Assembly: GCF_000154985.1 (NCBI RefSeq)
Contig: NZ_DS572693.1
Location: 1 to 64,000, forward strand
Length of the DNA: 64,000 nucleotides
Origin: Streptococcus infantarius subsp. infantarius ATCC BAA-102
Lineage (GTDB): Bacteria; Bacillota; Bacilli; Lactobacillales; Streptococcaceae
Reading direction: 5' to 3'
In this document: positions 1-10,113 of the stretch, one piece after another
How positions within the stretch are numbered: position 1 is the stretch's first letter
How the letters are laid out: each line of letters opens with the position of its first letter
Position numbers and translations under genes: made by a program
The notes under the pieces: model-generated
What the model was told of the DNA's origin: nothing
The model's input: only the letters and a program-made list of their open reading frames with translations
Databases searched by the model: none

Positions 1-497
1 ATAATGACCAAAGTTATCATCATTTTATGCAGGAAAATCTTTTCCAATATAAACCATTTAAAGAAAGCTATTTGCCAAACGGTCTAGCTGAAGATTTGCA
101 AGTAGAAGCAAAACATTATGATCAAATCATCGAGGAACATCCGATTGATTTTCAAATTTTGGGAATTGGTCGTAATGGTCATATTGGATTTAACGAGCCA
201 GGGACTCCGTTTGACATGACAACACATATCGTTGATTTAACGCAGGATACGATTGAGGCAAATAGTCGTTTCTTTGACAGCATGGAAGAAGTGCCAAAAC
301 AAGCTATTTCAATGGGAATTCACTCAATCATGCAATCAAAAATGGTTGTTTTAATGGCTTATGGCAAGGATAAAGCTGACGCTATCAATCAAATGATTAA
401 TGGTCCAATCAGCGAAGAGTTACCAGCTAGTGCTCTTCAAAATCACCCAAATGTTGTAGTAATTGTTGATGAGGCTGCAGCGAGTGAATTAGACTAA
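1..497 (+). CDS. nagB: Glucosamine-6-phosphate deaminase (C-terminal part, cut by window edge)
   Basis: Open from the window edge (frame of base 3) to the stop at 495-497, about 164 residues of a family of roughly 234, so the N-terminal third is missing. The segment [14 protein letters not shown] is the signature of the NagB/6-phosphogluconolactonase-like fold and holds the catalytic His. The enzyme deaminates glucosamine-6-phosphate to fructose-6-phosphate and ammonia in the cytoplasm, feeding amino sugars into glycolysis. No terminator is visible before rsuA 32 bases downstream. Regulation cannot be judged because the promoter is outside the window. Confidence 0.95.
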   Translation, partial: NDQSYHHFMQENLFQYKPFKESYLPNGLAEDLQVEAKHYDQIIEEHPIDFQILGIGRNGHIGFNEPGTPFDMTTHIVDLTQDTIEANSRFFDSMEEVPKQAISMGIHSIMQSKMVVLMAYGKDKADAINQMINGPISEELPASALQNHPNVVVIVDEAAASELD

Positions 498-514
498 AAA
501 ATTGCTTCAGAACA

Positions 515-523
515 TGGTAAAAT
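515..523 (+). promoter_or_regulatory. Extended -10 promoter of rsuA, leaderless geometry
   Basis: TGGTAAAAT (TG at 515-516, hexamer 518-523) ends 6 nt before the ATG at 530, so transcription should begin at or next to the start codon. An AGGAG lies between but is only one base from the ATG, too close to act as a normal ribosome binding site. No good -35 is seen. Confidence 0.55.
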
Positions 524-529
524 AGGAGC

Positions 530-1246
530 ATGCGTTTAGATAAATTATTAGGACAAGCAGGGTTTGGTTCGCGAAATCAAGTCAAAAAGCTCATCAGAAG
601 TCGTCAAGTTTATGTGGATGGCAGGCTAGCTGAGGCAGACAATCTCAATGTCGAACCAAGTTTGCAAGAAATCATGGTATCAGGAAAGCGGCTGGAGCAG
701 TCAACTGAAAAATATTTCATTTTAAATAAGCCAGCAGGTGTTGTTTCTGCGGTGTCTGATAAAGAACATCAAACGGTCATTGATTTGATTGCTGAAGCAG
801 ACCGAGTGCCAAGACTCTATCCAGTTGGGCGTTTAGACCGCGACACGGAAGGGCTACTTTTGATTACCAATAATGGTCTTTTGGGGTTTCGCATGTTGCA
901 TCCAAAATATCACGTTACAAAGACTTACTATGTTGAGGTTAATGGTTTGTTAGCTGAAGATGCGCCAGCCTTTTTTGAAAATGGAGTGACCTTTGATGAC
1001 GGAACGGTTTGTAAACCTGCTAATCTTGAGATTATCGAGGCAAGTTCTGAAAAAAGCTCCGCTTATATCTCGATTGCAGAAGGAAAATTTCATCAAGTTA
1101 AGAAAATGTTTTTGGCTTATGGGGTCAAGGTCATTTACCTCAAACGAATGACTTTTGGTGACTTTGAACTTGGTGACTTGCCAAGGGGACAATACCGAGA
1201 ATTGAATACGAAAGAAAAAGAAATCTTGAAAAATTATTTGGATTAA
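530..1246 (+). CDS. rsuA: 16S rRNA pseudouridine synthase, RsuA family
   Basis: 238 residues, the usual length. An S4 RNA-binding domain occupies about residues 1-48 (MRLDKLLGQAGFGSR start). The catalytic RsuA/RluB/E/F motif GRLDRDTEG at about 100-108 supplies the active Asp (D103). The family converts one uridine of 16S rRNA (516 in E. coli numbering) to pseudouridine during small-subunit assembly. The ATG at 530 is preceded by an extended -10 with only 6 nt between, so the mRNA is probably leaderless; read-through from nagB could give a second, leadered transcript. RsuA rather than RluB is favoured by length and the simple S4 plus catalytic layout; exact target base is inferred. Confidence 0.9.
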   Translation: MRLDKLLGQAGFGSRNQVKKLIRSRQVYVDGRLAEADNLNVEPSLQEIMVSGKRLEQSTEKYFILNKPAGVVSAVSDKEHQTVIDLIAEADRVPRLYPVGRLDRDTEGLLLITNNGLLGFRMLHPKYHVTKTYYVEVNGLLAEDAPAFFENGVTFDDGTVCKPANLEIIEASSEKSSAYISIAEGKFHQVKKMFLAYGVKVIYLKRMTFGDFELGDLPRGQYRELNTKEKEILKNYLD

Positions 1247-1269
1247 TCCGGTGGTTTTTCAGGATTTTT

Positions 1270-1277
1270 TTCGAATA
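1270..1277 (+). promoter_or_regulatory. Competence CIN box (SigX/ComX promoter) of coiA
   Basis: TTCGAATA after a run of T matches the streptococcal CIN box TACGAATA at 7 of 8 positions and sits 19 nt before the coiA ATG, with a GGAGG ribosome binding site between. This is the expected promoter type for a late competence gene. Confidence 0.65.
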
Positions 1278-1296
1278 AAGAAGTAGGAGGTTTAAT

Positions 1297-2259
1297 ATGC
1301 TGTCTGCTCTTGATGAAAATGGTCGTTTGGTCTCCTTGTTAGATGAGATTCCTAAAAAACAAGCTTTTACTTGTCCAGCCTGTCATTCACCAGTTCGGCT
1401 GAGACATGGTCAGATTATGCGTCCGCATTTTGCGCATGTTTCTTTAGAAAATTGTGACTTTTATAGTGAAAATGAAAGTGATGAACATTTGCAGTTAAAA
1501 GCAGGACTTTATCAGTCGCTTTCGCAAAGTGAAAAAGTGGTCGTTGAGGCTGTTTTGCCAGAGCTGCATCAGGTTGCAGATATTTTGGCCAATGATAACC
1601 TTGCTCTGGAAGTTCAGTGCTCCAGATTATCAGAAAAGCGTCTCAGAGAACGCACGGCTTCTTATCACAAGGCTGGCTTTAATGTTTTATGGCTTTTGGG
1701 AGAAAAACTGTGGCTTGGCAAGCGTTTAACGCCGCTACAGCGACACTTTCTTTACTTTTCGCAGAATATGGGATTTTATCTGTGGGAGTTAGATGCTAAG
1801 AAAAGGCTTGTTCGACTACATTATTTAATTTATGAAGATTGGCATGGTAAAGTGCATTATTTGACAAAAAACTGCTCGTTCTCAGAAAACTTAATGGCAT
1901 TTTTCAGACTTCCTTATCAAAAACAAAAACTCTCAACTTATGAGGTTAAACAAGATTCAAATCTATTAAGCTACATTCAAAGACAACTATCTTCTCGAAA
2001 TACTTCTTGGTTAAAGCGCCAAGAAAAGGCTTATTTGCAAGGGAAAAATCTTCTCACACTGCCTTTGTCAGCTTTTTTTCCGCAAGTTAGGCCCCCAGAA
2101 ACTAAGGCTGGTTTTTGTCAAATTTCACAAGACTTATCAGACTTTTATGAGACCTTCAGGTGTTATTATCAAAATCAAAGTGAAAAAGGTGTTCAAAAAC
2201 TTTACCCACCAGCTTATTATGGTAGAATGGTTAATAATATCAAGAAAAGGAGAACATAA
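1297..2259 (+). CDS. coiA: Competence protein CoiA
   Basis: 320 residues. The N-terminus has a Cys pair (CPAC, residues 26-29) followed by an RPHFAH segment. Next comes a nuclease-like core: a conserved E..H..LK stretch near residue 60-70 and [15 protein letters not shown] near 100-110, typical of CoiA (restriction-endonuclease-like fold). In streptococci CoiA is a late competence protein needed for recombination of incoming DNA; its biochemical activity is not settled. A GGAGG sits 8 nt before the ATG and a CIN box just upstream indicates SigX control. The stop overlaps the first base of pepF, so both are likely transcribed together during competence, although pepF surely has other expression. 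Confidence 0.92.
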   Translation: MLSALDENGRLVSLLDEIPKKQAFTCPACHSPVRLRHGQIMRPHFAHVSLENCDFYSENESDEHLQLKAGLYQSLSQSEKVVVEAVLPELHQVADILANDNLALEVQCSRLSEKRLRERTASYHKAGFNVLWLLGEKLWLGKRLTPLQRHFLYFSQNMGFYLWELDAKKRLVRLHYLIYEDWHGKVHYLTKNCSFSENLMAFFRLPYQKQKLSTYEVKQDSNLLSYIQRQLSSRNTSWLKRQEKAYLQGKNLLTLPLSAFFPQVRPPETKAGFCQISQDLSDFYETFRCYYQNQSEKGVQKLYPPAYYGRMVNNIKKRRT

Positions 2260-4061
2260 TGTCAAATAATCGTAGTGATATTGATGAAAAATACAAATGG
2301 GATTTAAGCACTGTTTTTGCGACAGATGAAACATGGGAGGCTGAATTAGCTAAGTTAGATGCTGATTTAGAAGATGCTAAAAAATACAAAGGTCACTTGA
2401 CACAATCAAGTAAGAATTTGCTAACTATCACGGAGCATTATCTTGATTTGTCACGCCGATTGGAAAAAGTTTACGTCTATGCATCAATGAAAAACGACCA
2501 AGATACGACAGTGGCAAAGTACCAAGAATACCAAGCCAAAGCTACAGCACTTTATGCTAAATACAGCGAAGTCTTTGCTTTTTACGAACCGGAATTGATG
2601 CAATTATCAGCTGAAGACTTTGCGGCATTTGTTGCTGAAACGCCAGCGTTGTCAGCTTATGCGCATTTCTTTGAACAACTTTTCAAACGTCAAGCACACG
2701 TCTTGTCACAAAAAGAAGAGGAACTCTTAGCTGGTGCACATGAAATCTTTGGTGCCGCTGGTGAAACTTTTGAAATTCTAGATAATGCCGATATTGTTTT
2801 CCCAGTGGTTTTAGATGATGAAGGTAATGAAGTTCAGTTAACGCATGGTAATTTCATTAGTCTTTTGGAATCAAAAAATCGCGACGTCCGAAAAGCAGCT
2901 TATGAAGCGATGTATGCCACTTACGAACAATTCCAGCATACTTACGCTAAGACTTTGCAGACAAATGTTAAGGTTCATAACTACGATGCGCGTGTTCACC
3001 ACTTCAAGTCAGCACGTGAGGCAGCACTTTCTGCTAACTTCATTCCAGAAGCAGTTTATGATACATTGATTAACCGTGTAAATGCGCATTTGCCATTGCT
3101 TCATCGCTATGTTGAGCTTCGTAAGAAAATCCTTAAATTAGATGATTTGAAAATGTATGATATCCATACACCATTGTCTGAAATGGATATGAGCTTCACT
3201 TATGAAGAAGCTTTGAAAAAAGCAGAAGAAGTTTTGGCTGTCTTTGGTAAAGATTATTCTGAGCGTGTTCATCGTGCTTTCACAGAACGTTGGATTGATG
3301 TTCATGTCAATAAAGGAAAACGCTCAGGAGCTTATTCTGGTGGTGCTTACGATACTAATGCCTTTATGCTTTTGAACTGGCAAGACACCCTTGATAATCT
3401 GTTTACTTTGGTACACGAAACTGGGCACAGCCTTCATTCAACATTTACACGTGAAAACCAACCATATGTGTACGGTGATTACAGTATTTTCTTAGCTGAG
3501 ATTGCTTCAACAACTAATGAAAATATTTTGACAGAAACACTTCTAAAAGAAGTAGATGATGACAAGGCTCGCTTTGCGATTTTGAATCATTTCTTGGATG
3601 GTTTCAAAGGAACAATCTTCCGTCAAGCACAATTCGCAGAGTTTGAAGATATGATTCATAAAGCAGACCAAGCTGGTGAAGTATTGACAAGCGAATACCT
3701 TAACAATCTTTATGCAGACCTAAATGAAAAATATTATGGTCTTAGCAAGGAAGACAATCCAGAAATTCAATACGAATGGGCACGTATTCCGCACTTCTAC
3801 TACAATTATTATGTCTATCAATACGCAACAGGTTTTGCTGCAGCAAGCTATTTAGCTGATAAAGTGGTTCATGGCACTCAAGCTGATATTGATCGTTATC
3901 TTGATTATCTTAAAGCAGGAAATTCTGATTACCCACTAAACGTCATTGCAAAAGCAGGTGTGGATATGATAAGTAGTGATTATTTGGATGCAGCCTTCAA
4001 GATTTTTGAAGAACGTCTAAATGAATTGGAAGCTTTGGTCGAAAAAGGAGCACACCTTTAA
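2259..4061 (+). CDS. pepF: Oligoendopeptidase F
   Basis: 600 residues, standard for the M3B family. The zinc-binding HEXXH signature appears as HETGHSLHS at about residue 386, with the downstream glutamate supplied in the FLAEIAS segment. The enzyme cleaves oligopeptides of roughly 7-17 residues in the cytoplasm, downstream of peptide uptake. The start overlaps the coiA stop by one base and has AAGGAG upstream inside coiA, indicating coupling. It fits functionally with the cell-envelope proteinase at 39-43 kb. A terminator follows directly. Confidence 0.95.
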   Translation: MSNNRSDIDEKYKWDLSTVFATDETWEAELAKLDADLEDAKKYKGHLTQSSKNLLTITEHYLDLSRRLEKVYVYASMKNDQDTTVAKYQEYQAKATALYAKYSEVFAFYEPELMQLSAEDFAAFVAETPALSAYAHFFEQLFKRQAHVLSQKEEELLAGAHEIFGAAGETFEILDNADIVFPVVLDDEGNEVQLTHGNFISLLESKNRDVRKAAYEAMYATYEQFQHTYAKTLQTNVKVHNYDARVHHFKSAREAALSANFIPEAVYDTLINRVNAHLPLLHRYVELRKKILKLDDLKMYDIHTPLSEMDMSFTYEEALKKAEEVLAVFGKDYSERVHRAFTERWIDVHVNKGKRSGAYSGGAYDTNAFMLLNWQDTLDNLFTLVHETGHSLHSTFTRENQPYVYGDYSIFLAEIASTTNENILTETLLKEVDDDKARFAILNHFLDGFKGTIFRQAQFAEFEDMIHKADQAGEVLTSEYLNNLYADLNEKYYGLSKEDNPEIQYEWARIPHFYYNYYVYQYATGFAAASYLADKVVHGTQADIDRYLDYLKAGNSDYPLNVIAKAGVDMISSDYLDAAFKIFEERLNELEALVEKGAHL

Positions 4062-4069
4062 AATGCTTT

Positions 4070-4099
4070 ATGAGGTTGGATATTCCAGCCTCATTTTTT
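4070..4099 (+). terminator. Intrinsic terminator after pepF
   Basis: TGAGGTTGGA and TCCAGCCTCA pair around TAT (one mismatch), followed by TTTTTT. Confidence 0.8.
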
Positions 4100-4100
4100 A

Positions 4101-4109
4101 TGTTATAAT
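4101..4109 (+). promoter_or_regulatory. Extended -10 promoter of the 4134 acetyltransferase
   Basis: TGTTATAAT immediately after the pepF terminator; GGAGG at 4122-4126 then serves the ATG at 4134. This gene is conventionally leadered and contrasts with the leaderless genes in the window. Confidence 0.6.
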
Positions 4110-4133
4110 GGAAAAAATTTTGGAGGTGCTAGT

Positions 4134-4640
4134 ATGGAAATTAGGAGACTAGATGTTAATGATGAAGCGGCTTACCGAGCTTATCAAACAGTTTTGGAAA
4201 ATGACGATAGCCCCTTTATTACGACACGTGAGATTGGTGATTTTAAAACCTTTGTGGAAAATAGCAGAACGCAAGAAACACAAGCTACTAATCCTGATTA
4301 TTCAACGATGACGACCTATTATGCCTTTGTGAATGGAAAAATTGCTGCGCGTATATCTTGTCGATGGCAGCTGGAAAAGGGTAATCTTGCGACGATTGGT
4401 GGACATATCGGCTATCAAACCTTACCAGAATTTAGACGACAAGGTATTATGACAAAACTTCTTAACTTTGCTCTTGAGCAATATGCCAAACGTGGCATCA
4501 ATCCTGTGCTTATCACAGCGCGTGAGAACAATATTGCCAGTCGTAGAACCATTGAAAAAGCTAGCGGTATTTTGGAAAATATTATTGATCTAGAAGATGG
4601 ACATCGTCTAGCATGTTATTGGATTAGATTGGAGAAATAG
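4134..4640 (+). CDS. GNAT family N-acetyltransferase
   Basis: 168 residues. The GNAT acetyl-CoA loop is visible as YQTLPEFRRQGIMTKLL (about 100-116, the R/Q-x-x-G-x-G/A-type motif A), with a C-terminal ITARENNIASRRTIEKASG segment typical of the RimI/acetyltransferase fold. The substrate cannot be read from sequence. It has its own promoter and GGAGG site. The following HAD gene starts 2 nt after the stop, so the two form a small operon. Confidence 0.85.
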   Translation: MEIRRLDVNDEAAYRAYQTVLENDDSPFITTREIGDFKTFVENSRTQETQATNPDYSTMTTYYAFVNGKIAARISCRWQLEKGNLATIGGHIGYQTLPEFRRQGIMTKLLNFALEQYAKRGINPVLITARENNIASRRTIEKASGILENIIDLEDGHRLACYWIRLEK

Positions 4641-4641
4641 A

Positions 4642-5253
4642 TTGATAACTTTGATTTGGGATTTTGATGGAACTTTGGTGGACTCATATGAGGCAATCGG
4701 TGAGGCTTTGAAAGTCACTTATGCGCATTATGACTTGGTTTTTGATGAAGAATGGGTTATGGATTTTATCATTAAAGAATCCGTAAAAGCTTTACTTTTT
4801 CAAGTGGCGAAAGAGCAAGAATTAGATTTTGCGGAGTTATCAGCCTTCTTTAAAAAAGAGCAGGAAGCGCGTGACCATATGATAAAACCAATGCCACATT
4901 TGGCAGAGGTGCTTAAACAGACAAAACAAATGGGCACAACTCATTTTGTCTATACGCATAAAGGAATTACAGCTAACGATGTGCTAGAAAGACTTGGAGT
5001 GCGTCAGTATTTCACAGAAGTAGTGACTTCAGCAAACGGTTTTGCTCGTAAACCAGAACCAGAAGCTATTAATTATCTTATTGAAAAATATGTTTTAGAC
5101 AAAGCTGACACCTTTTATGTAGGTGACCGCAGAATTGATGTTGAAGCTGCAGAGAATGCTGGTATTAAGTCCATTAATCTTGGACAACCGTCATCAAAAA
5201 TGAATCAAAAGATTGCTGATTTGTCAGATATTGTTACCCTTCTTAAGCAGTAA
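4642..5253 (+). CDS. HAD-superfamily hydrolase (Gph/PgmB-like phosphatase)
   Basis: 203 residues starting at a TTG codon (GGAG 11 nt upstream, within the preceding gene). HAD motif I is DFDGTLVDS at residues 8-16 (nucleophile Asp8, acid/base Asp10), motif II is the T of FVYTHKG, motif III the K in the ARKPEPEA segment, and motif IV is GDRRIDVEAA. The cap is the small helical C1 type. Such proteins hydrolyse small phosphomonoesters; the substrate is unknown. Just past the stop, AAAATAAA (5252-5259) and TTTATTTT (5281-5288) can pair as a weak terminator, and this overlaps the promoter of the next gene. Confidence 0.88.
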   Translation: MITLIWDFDGTLVDSYEAIGEALKVTYAHYDLVFDEEWVMDFIIKESVKALLFQVAKEQELDFAELSAFFKKEQEARDHMIKPMPHLAEVLKQTKQMGTTHFVYTHKGITANDVLERLGVRQYFTEVVTSANGFARKPEPEAINYLIEKYVLDKADTFYVGDRRIDVEAAENAGIKSINLGQPSSKMNQKIADLSDIVTLLKQ

Positions 5254-5269
5254 AATAAAATGCTGCCTA

Positions 5270-5298
5270 TTCACATCGGCTTTATTTTGCTATATAAT
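5270..5298 (+). promoter_or_regulatory. Promoter of the O-methyltransferase gene, leaderless geometry
   Basis: TTCACA (5270-5275), 17-nt spacer, TATAAT (5293-5298). The hexamer ends 7 nt before the ATG at 5306 and no ribosome binding site fits between. Confidence 0.65.
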
Positions 5299-5305
5299 AA
5301 GAGTT

Positions 5306-6007
5306 ATGGTTAAATCATATTCAAAAACAGCAAATCACAATATGCGACGTCCTGTTGTCAAAGAGAATGTCGTGCGTTATATGCGAACACATCAAAAGCA
5401 AAATGATGGCTTTTTAGCGGAATTAGAAGCTTTTGCACATCAAGAAAATATCCCGATTATCCAGCACGAAGTAGTGGCTTATTTCCGTTTCTTGTTGCAA
5501 ACTTTGCAGCCTAAGAATATCTTGGAAATTGGGACAGCGATTGGTTTTTCAGCGCTTTTGATGGCAGAAAATGCACCAGAAGCTAAGATTACAACACTCG
5601 ATCGTAATCCAGAAATGATTGCTTTTGCTAAGGAAAACTTTGCGAAATACGACACTCGCAAGCAAATCACTTTGGTTGAAGGAGATGCAGTTGATACCCT
5701 CTCAACCCTTGAGGGAGAGTATGACTTTGTTTTCATGGATTCAGCAAAATCAAAATATATTGTTTTTTTACCAGAAGTGTTAAAACACTTAAAAGTTGGT
5801 GGTGTTGTTATCTTTGATGATGTTTTTCAAGGCGGTGATATTGTTAAAACAATCGAAGAAGTGCGTCGCGGACAGCGTACAATTTACCGTGGCCTTCAAC
5901 GACTTTTCGACGCAACGCTTGACAATCCAAATCTGACAGCAAGCCTTTTGCCACTTAGTGACGGGCTGTTAATGCTCCGTAAAAATGCAGAAGACGTAGA
6001 ACTGTAA
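5306..6007 (+). CDS. SAM-dependent O-methyltransferase, class I (YrrM/TrmR-like)
   Basis: 233 residues from the ATG at 5306. A longer reading from a TTG at 5213 exists but runs through the promoter and the preceding gene. Motif I ILEIGTAIGFSALLMA (about 71-86) binds SAM, the acidic residue ending strand 2 is in TTLDRN, and VFMDSAKSKY carries the metal-binding Asp of the catechol O-methyltransferase-like family. Its place just ahead of prsA and alaS recalls Bacillus yrrM (trmR), a tRNA wobble-uridine methyltransferase; that function is inferred. The mRNA appears leaderless. Confidence 0.87.
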   Translation: MVKSYSKTANHNMRRPVVKENVVRYMRTHQKQNDGFLAELEAFAHQENIPIIQHEVVAYFRFLLQTLQPKNILEIGTAIGFSALLMAENAPEAKITTLDRNPEMIAFAKENFAKYDTRKQITLVEGDAVDTLSTLEGEYDFVFMDSAKSKYIVFLPEVLKHLKVGGVVIFDDVFQGGDIVKTIEEVRRGQRTIYRGLQRLFDATLDNPNLTASLLPLSDGLLMLRKNAEDVEL

Positions 6008-6076
6008 AATTAAGCAACATTTAAGTTATTGTGGTATACTAATGGAGTTAAAGACAAATTAAGGAGTTTAATATCA

Positions 6077-7135
6077 ATGGCTAACAAAGAAAAATCAGGA
6101 TTTTCAAAAATGATCCAAAGCAAGGCTTTTAAAGGTGTTTCTATTGCCGTAGCGTCAGCTCTTATCGGTGCTGGTGTAACTTACCTTGCTACAAACAACA
6201 ATTCTGAAACTAAAGCTCTTGTTACAATGAAAGGTAACACAATTACAGTATCAGACTTCTACAATGCAGCTAAAAGCACATCATCATCTCAACAAACAAT
6301 GTTGAACTTGGTTTTGTCACGTGTCTTTGAAGATCAATATGGTGATAAAGTTTCTGACAAAGACGTTACCAAAGCTTATAACACAACAGCTTCATCATAC
6401 GGTTCATCATTCCCAAGCGCTCTTCAAGCAGCAGGATTGACAACAGATACTTACAAACAACAAATCCGCACATCAATGCTTGTCGAATACGCTGTTAAAG
6501 AAGCTGCTAAAGACAAATTAACAACTAAAAACTACAAAGACGCTTATAAAGACTACAACGCAGACACAACTGCTACAGTTATCGCATTAACTGACGAAGA
6601 TAAAGCAAACTCAGTTCACAATCAAGCAACTGCAGACGGTGCTGATTTTGATAAAATCGCTAAAGAAAACACAACAGCTAAGAAAACTGAATACACATTC
6701 GATTCAGCAGACACTAAATTGCCATCAGATGTTATGGCAGCTGCCTTCAAACAAGACGAAGGGTCAGTATCAGATGTGATTAAAGTGATGAACTCATCAA
6801 CATACTCATACACTTACTACATCGTTAAAACAACTAAGAAAACAGAAAAAAATGCTGACTGGAAAACTTACAAAAAACGCTTGAAGAAAATCATCATGGC
6901 TAAATACCAAAATGATACAAGCTTCCAAAACCAAGTTATCAGTAAAGCACTTGATAAAGCTAATGTGAAAATCAAAGATCGTAGCTTCGCAAGCATTCTT
7001 TCACAATATGCTACAAGCACATCTTCATCATCTTCAAAAGCTTCATCAAGCTCAAGTGAAGCAAGTTCTTCAGAAGCTAGCTCAACTGAAGACTCTTCAA
7101 CAGCAGAATCAAGTTCTACAGATTCAGCTGAATAA
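6077..7135 (+). CDS. prsA: PrsA-like foldase (peptidylprolyl isomerase family), without lipobox
   Basis: 352 residues from the ATG at 6077 (AAGGAG upstream); an in-frame ATG at 6029 has no ribosome binding site. A hydrophobic stretch at about 20-38 (GVSIAVASALIGAGVTYLA) is followed by the conserved MKGNTITVSDFY and a parvulin-type region. The tail from about residue 310 is almost pure Ser/Ala/Glu. PrsA proteins fold secreted proteins at the membrane-wall interface. Streptococcal PrsA is normally a lipoprotein with Cys after a lipobox; here no Cys occurs in the N-terminal region, so the protein would be held by the uncleaved helix or released. The gene precedes alaS as in other streptococci. 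Confidence 0.88.
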   Translation: MANKEKSGFSKMIQSKAFKGVSIAVASALIGAGVTYLATNNNSETKALVTMKGNTITVSDFYNAAKSTSSSQQTMLNLVLSRVFEDQYGDKVSDKDVTKAYNTTASSYGSSFPSALQAAGLTTDTYKQQIRTSMLVEYAVKEAAKDKLTTKNYKDAYKDYNADTTATVIALTDEDKANSVHNQATADGADFDKIAKENTTAKKTEYTFDSADTKLPSDVMAAAFKQDEGSVSDVIKVMNSSTYSYTYYIVKTTKKTEKNADWKTYKKRLKKIIMAKYQNDTSFQNQVISKALDKANVKIKDRSFASILSQYATSTSSSSSKASSSSSEASSSEASSTEDSSTAESSSTDSAE

Positions 7136-7140
7136 GCTAC

Positions 7141-7169
7141 TTGACCAGACGCCTAAAATACAGTACAAT
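7141..7169 (+). promoter_or_regulatory. Promoter of the alaS T-box transcript
   Basis: TTGACC (7141-7146), 17-nt spacer, TACAAT (7164-7169), just past the prsA stop. Confidence 0.6.
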
Positions 7170-7176
7170 TAAAAAT

Positions 7177-7413
7177 ATTGAGAATCGTTTTTAAACATTC
7201 AGATTCAGAAAAGTGGCGGTTGCTGCGAGCCATGGATGAAGTTAAAAATGTGCTACTCATGTTTTCTAAATGTCAGAAGTGGTAACCGAGTTACCATGGT
7301 CAAATACAAGAAAAAACAATTTAAGAGATAAATGAAGAATGACAGGTTCATTGAAAAGAGGTGGTACCGTGGCTAACGTCACCCTCTATGAAATGGAACT
7401 TGTCGTTTTTTTC
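7177..7413 (+). ncRNA. T-box riboswitch, alanine type
   Basis: The T-box core AGGTGGTACCGTG is at 7359-7371. A likely specifier GCT (Ala) followed by A is at 7252-7254 on the 3' side of stem I. The terminator pairs GACAGGTTCATTGAAAAGAGG (about 7340-7362, with small bulges) with CCTCTATG...GAACTTGTCG (about 7382-7406) before a T7 run. Uncharged tRNA-Ala should stabilise the antiterminator and switch on alaS. The stem I boundary is approximate. Confidence 0.93.
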
Positions 7414-7493
7414 TCCTTTGAACGAGAGCAAAAGATGATTTCAATCTATGGCAAGCGTTAAAATCGCTTAGTAAGAAGAAAAGGAAAGATGTA

Positions 7494-10112
7494 ATGAAAC
7501 AATTGACTAGTGCGCAAGTGCGCCAAATGTGGTTAGACTTCTGGAAATCAAAAGGTCACTCTGTTGAACCTTCTGCAAACTTGGTCCCTGTAAATGACCC
7601 AACTTTGTTGTGGATTAACTCGGGTGTTGCCACACTTAAAAAATATTTTGATGGATCAGTAATTCCAGAAAATCCACGTATCACAAATGCTCAAAAAGCT
7701 ATCCGTACAAACGATATTGAAAACGTTGGTAAAACAGCTCGTCACCACACAATGTTTGAGATGTTGGGTAACTTCTCAGTTGGTGATTACTTCCGTGATG
7801 AAGCTATTACTTGGGGATTCGAATTGTTGACAAGCCCAGAATGGTTCGACTTCCCTAAAGATAAACTTTACATGACTTATTACCCAGATGATAAAGATAC
7901 TTACAATCGTTGGATTTCACTTGGTGTTGAACCAAGCCACTTGATTCCAATCGAAGATAACTTCTGGGAAATTGGTGCTGGACCTTCAGGACCAGATACT
8001 GAAATCTTCTTTGACCGTGGAGAAGACTTTGACCCAGATCACGTTGGTATCAAACTTCTTGCTGAAGACATTGAAAATGATCGTTATATCGAAATTTGGA
8101 ACATCGTGTTGTCACAATTTAACGCTGATCCAGCTGTTCCACGTTCAGAATACAAAGAATTACCACACAAAAACATTGATACGGGTGCTGGTTTGGAACG
8201 TTTGGTTGCCGTTATGCAAGGGGCTAAAACAAACTTTGAAACTGACCTCTTCATGCCAATCATTCGTGAAATCGAAAAATTATCTGGTAAAACTTATGAT
8301 CCAGATGGCGACAACATGAGCTTTAAAGTTATCGCTGACCACATCCGTTCACTTTCATTTGCTATCGGTGATGGTGCTCTTCCTGGTAACGAAGGTCGTG
8401 GATACGTGCTTCGTCGTTTGCTTCGTCGCGCAGTTATGCACGGTCGTCGCCTTGGTATCAACGAAACATTCTTGTATAAATTGGTTCCAACTGTTGGTAA
8501 AATCATGGAATCATACTACCCAGAAGTACTTGAAAAACGTGAATTTATCGAAAAAATCGTTCGTCGTGAAGAAGAAACATTCGCACGTACAATCGATGCT
8601 GGTTCAAACATGCTTGACCAATTGTTGGCTGATTTGAAAGCAGCTGGTAAAGACACTGTTGAAGGTAAAGACATCTTCAAATTGTACGATACATACGGAT
8701 TCCCAGTTGAATTGACTGAAGAATTGGCTGAAGATAAAGGATTCAAGATTGACCACGCTGGCTTTGAAGCTGCTATGAAAGAACAACAAGAACGAGCTCG
8801 CGCAAGCGTTGTTAAAGGTGGTTCAATGGGTATGCAAAATGAAACATTGTCAAGCATCACTGAAGAATCAGTCTTTAGCTATGAAGAAGAAGTTCTTGAA
8901 TCTACATTGTCAGTTATTATCGCTGATAAAGAACGTACTGAAGCTGTTTCAGAAGGTCAAGCTTTACTTGTTTTCGCTAAAACACCATTCTACGCTGAAA
9001 TGGGTGGTCAAGTAGCTGACCACGGTGTTATCAAAAACGATAAAGGCGACATCGTTGCTCGTGTGATTGATGTTCAAAAAGCACCAAATGGTCAAGCTCT
9101 TCACACAGTTGAAGTACTTGCAAGCTTGTCAGTTGGTACAACATACACACTTGAAATTGACGCTAAACGTCGTCACAGTGTTATTAAAAACCACACTGCA
9201 ACTCACTTGCTTCACGCAGCTCTTCACCATGTTATCGGTGAACACGCTACTCAAGCTGGTTCTCTTAACGAAGAAGGTTTCTTGCGCTTTGACTTCACTC
9301 ACTTTGAAGCTGTTACTGCTGATGAATTGCGTCAAATCGAAGAAGAAGTTAACCAACAAATCTGGAATGCTATTCCTGTTATCACTGTTGAAACTGACAT
9401 TGACACTGCTAAATCAATGGGTGCTATGGCCTTGTTCGGTGAAAAATACGGTAAAAATGTACGTGTTGTAACAATTGGTGATTACTCAATTGAACTTTGT
9501 GGTGGTACACACGTTTCAAATACAGCAGAAATCGGAATCTTCAAGATTGTTAAAGAAGAAGGTATCGGTTCAGGAACTCGTCGTATCCTTGCTGTAACTG
9601 GTAAAGAAGCCTTTGAAGCATACCGTCAAGAAGAAGAAGACCTTAAAGCAATCGCTGAAACACTTAAAGTGCCTCAATTGAAAGAAGTTACTAAGAAAGT
9701 TGTTAGCTTGCAAGAACAATTGCACAAATTGCAAAAAGAAAACGCTGAATTGAAAGAAAAAGCAGCCGCAGCACAAGCTGGTAACGTCTTCAAAGATGTT
9801 AAAGAAGCAAACGGTCTTCGCTTTATCGCTAGCCAAGTAACTGTTTCTGATGCAGGTGCTCTTCGTACATTTGCTGACAACTGGAAACAAAAAGACTACT
9901 CTGACGTTCTTGTATTGGCAGCAGCTATTGGCGAAAAAGTCAATGTTCTTGTAGCAAGCAAATCAAAAGATGTTCACGCTGGTAACTTGATTAAAGCTTT
10001 GGCACCAATCGTATCAGGTCGTGGTGGTGGTAAACCAGACATGGCCATGGCAGGTGGTTCAGATGCTGCTAAAATCGCTGACCTTCTTGCAGCAGTAGCA
10101 GAAAATCTATAA
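7494..10112 (+). CDS. alaS: Alanyl-tRNA synthetase
   Basis: 872 residues, full length. The class II catalytic domain comes first ([17 protein letters not shown] motif near 85). The editing domain carries [13 protein letters not shown] (about 567-579) and CGGTHVSNT (about 669-677), which together hold the zinc-binding residues, and the C-Ala domain ends the protein with the glycine-rich [15 protein letters not shown]. It charges tRNA-Ala and hydrolyses mischarged Ser/Gly. AAGGAAAG lies upstream of the ATG, after a T-box leader. The next small gene begins two bases after the stop. Confidence 0.98.
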   Translation: MKQLTSAQVRQMWLDFWKSKGHSVEPSANLVPVNDPTLLWINSGVATLKKYFDGSVIPENPRITNAQKAIRTNDIENVGKTARHHTMFEMLGNFSVGDYFRDEAITWGFELLTSPEWFDFPKDKLYMTYYPDDKDTYNRWISLGVEPSHLIPIEDNFWEIGAGPSGPDTEIFFDRGEDFDPDHVGIKLLAEDIENDRYIEIWNIVLSQFNADPAVPRSEYKELPHKNIDTGAGLERLVAVMQGAKTNFETDLFMPIIREIEKLSGKTYDPDGDNMSFKVIADHIRSLSFAIGDGALPGNEGRGYVLRRLLRRAVMHGRRLGINETFLYKLVPTVGKIMESYYPEVLEKREFIEKIVRREEETFARTIDAGSNMLDQLLADLKAAGKDTVEGKDIFKLYDTYGFPVELTEELAEDKGFKIDHAGFEAAMKEQQERARASVVKGGSMGMQNETLSSITEESVFSYEEEVLESTLSVIIADKERTEAVSEGQALLVFAKTPFYAEMGGQVADHGVIKNDKGDIVARVIDVQKAPNGQALHTVEVLASLSVGTTYTLEIDAKRRHSVIKNHTATHLLHAALHHVIGEHATQAGSLNEEGFLRFDFTHFEAVTADELRQIEEEVNQQIWNAIPVITVETDIDTAKSMGAMALFGEKYGKNVRVVTIGDYSIELCGGTHVSNTAEIGIFKIVKEEGIGSGTRRILAVTGKEAFEAYRQEEEDLKAIAETLKVPQLKEVTKKVVSLQEQLHKLQKENAELKEKAAAAQAGNVFKDVKEANGLRFIASQVTVSDAGALRTFADNWKQKDYSDVLVLAAAIGEKVNVLVASKSKDVHAGNLIKALAPIVSGRGGGKPDMAMAGGSDAAKIADLLAAVAENL

Positions 10113-10113
10113 G

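Noticed and set aside
5213-5305. Upstream TTG extension of the O-methyltransferase
   Set aside because: It would cross the -35/-10 of that gene and the end of the HAD gene; the protein from 5306 matches the family start.
6029-6076. Earlier ATG for PrsA
   Set aside because: No ribosome site, atypical residues WYTNGVKDKLRSL, while AAGGAG fits the ATG at 6077.
7177-7413. Small protein gene in the alaS leader
   Set aside because: The region is fully explained by the T-box; no start with ribosome site yields a plausible protein.
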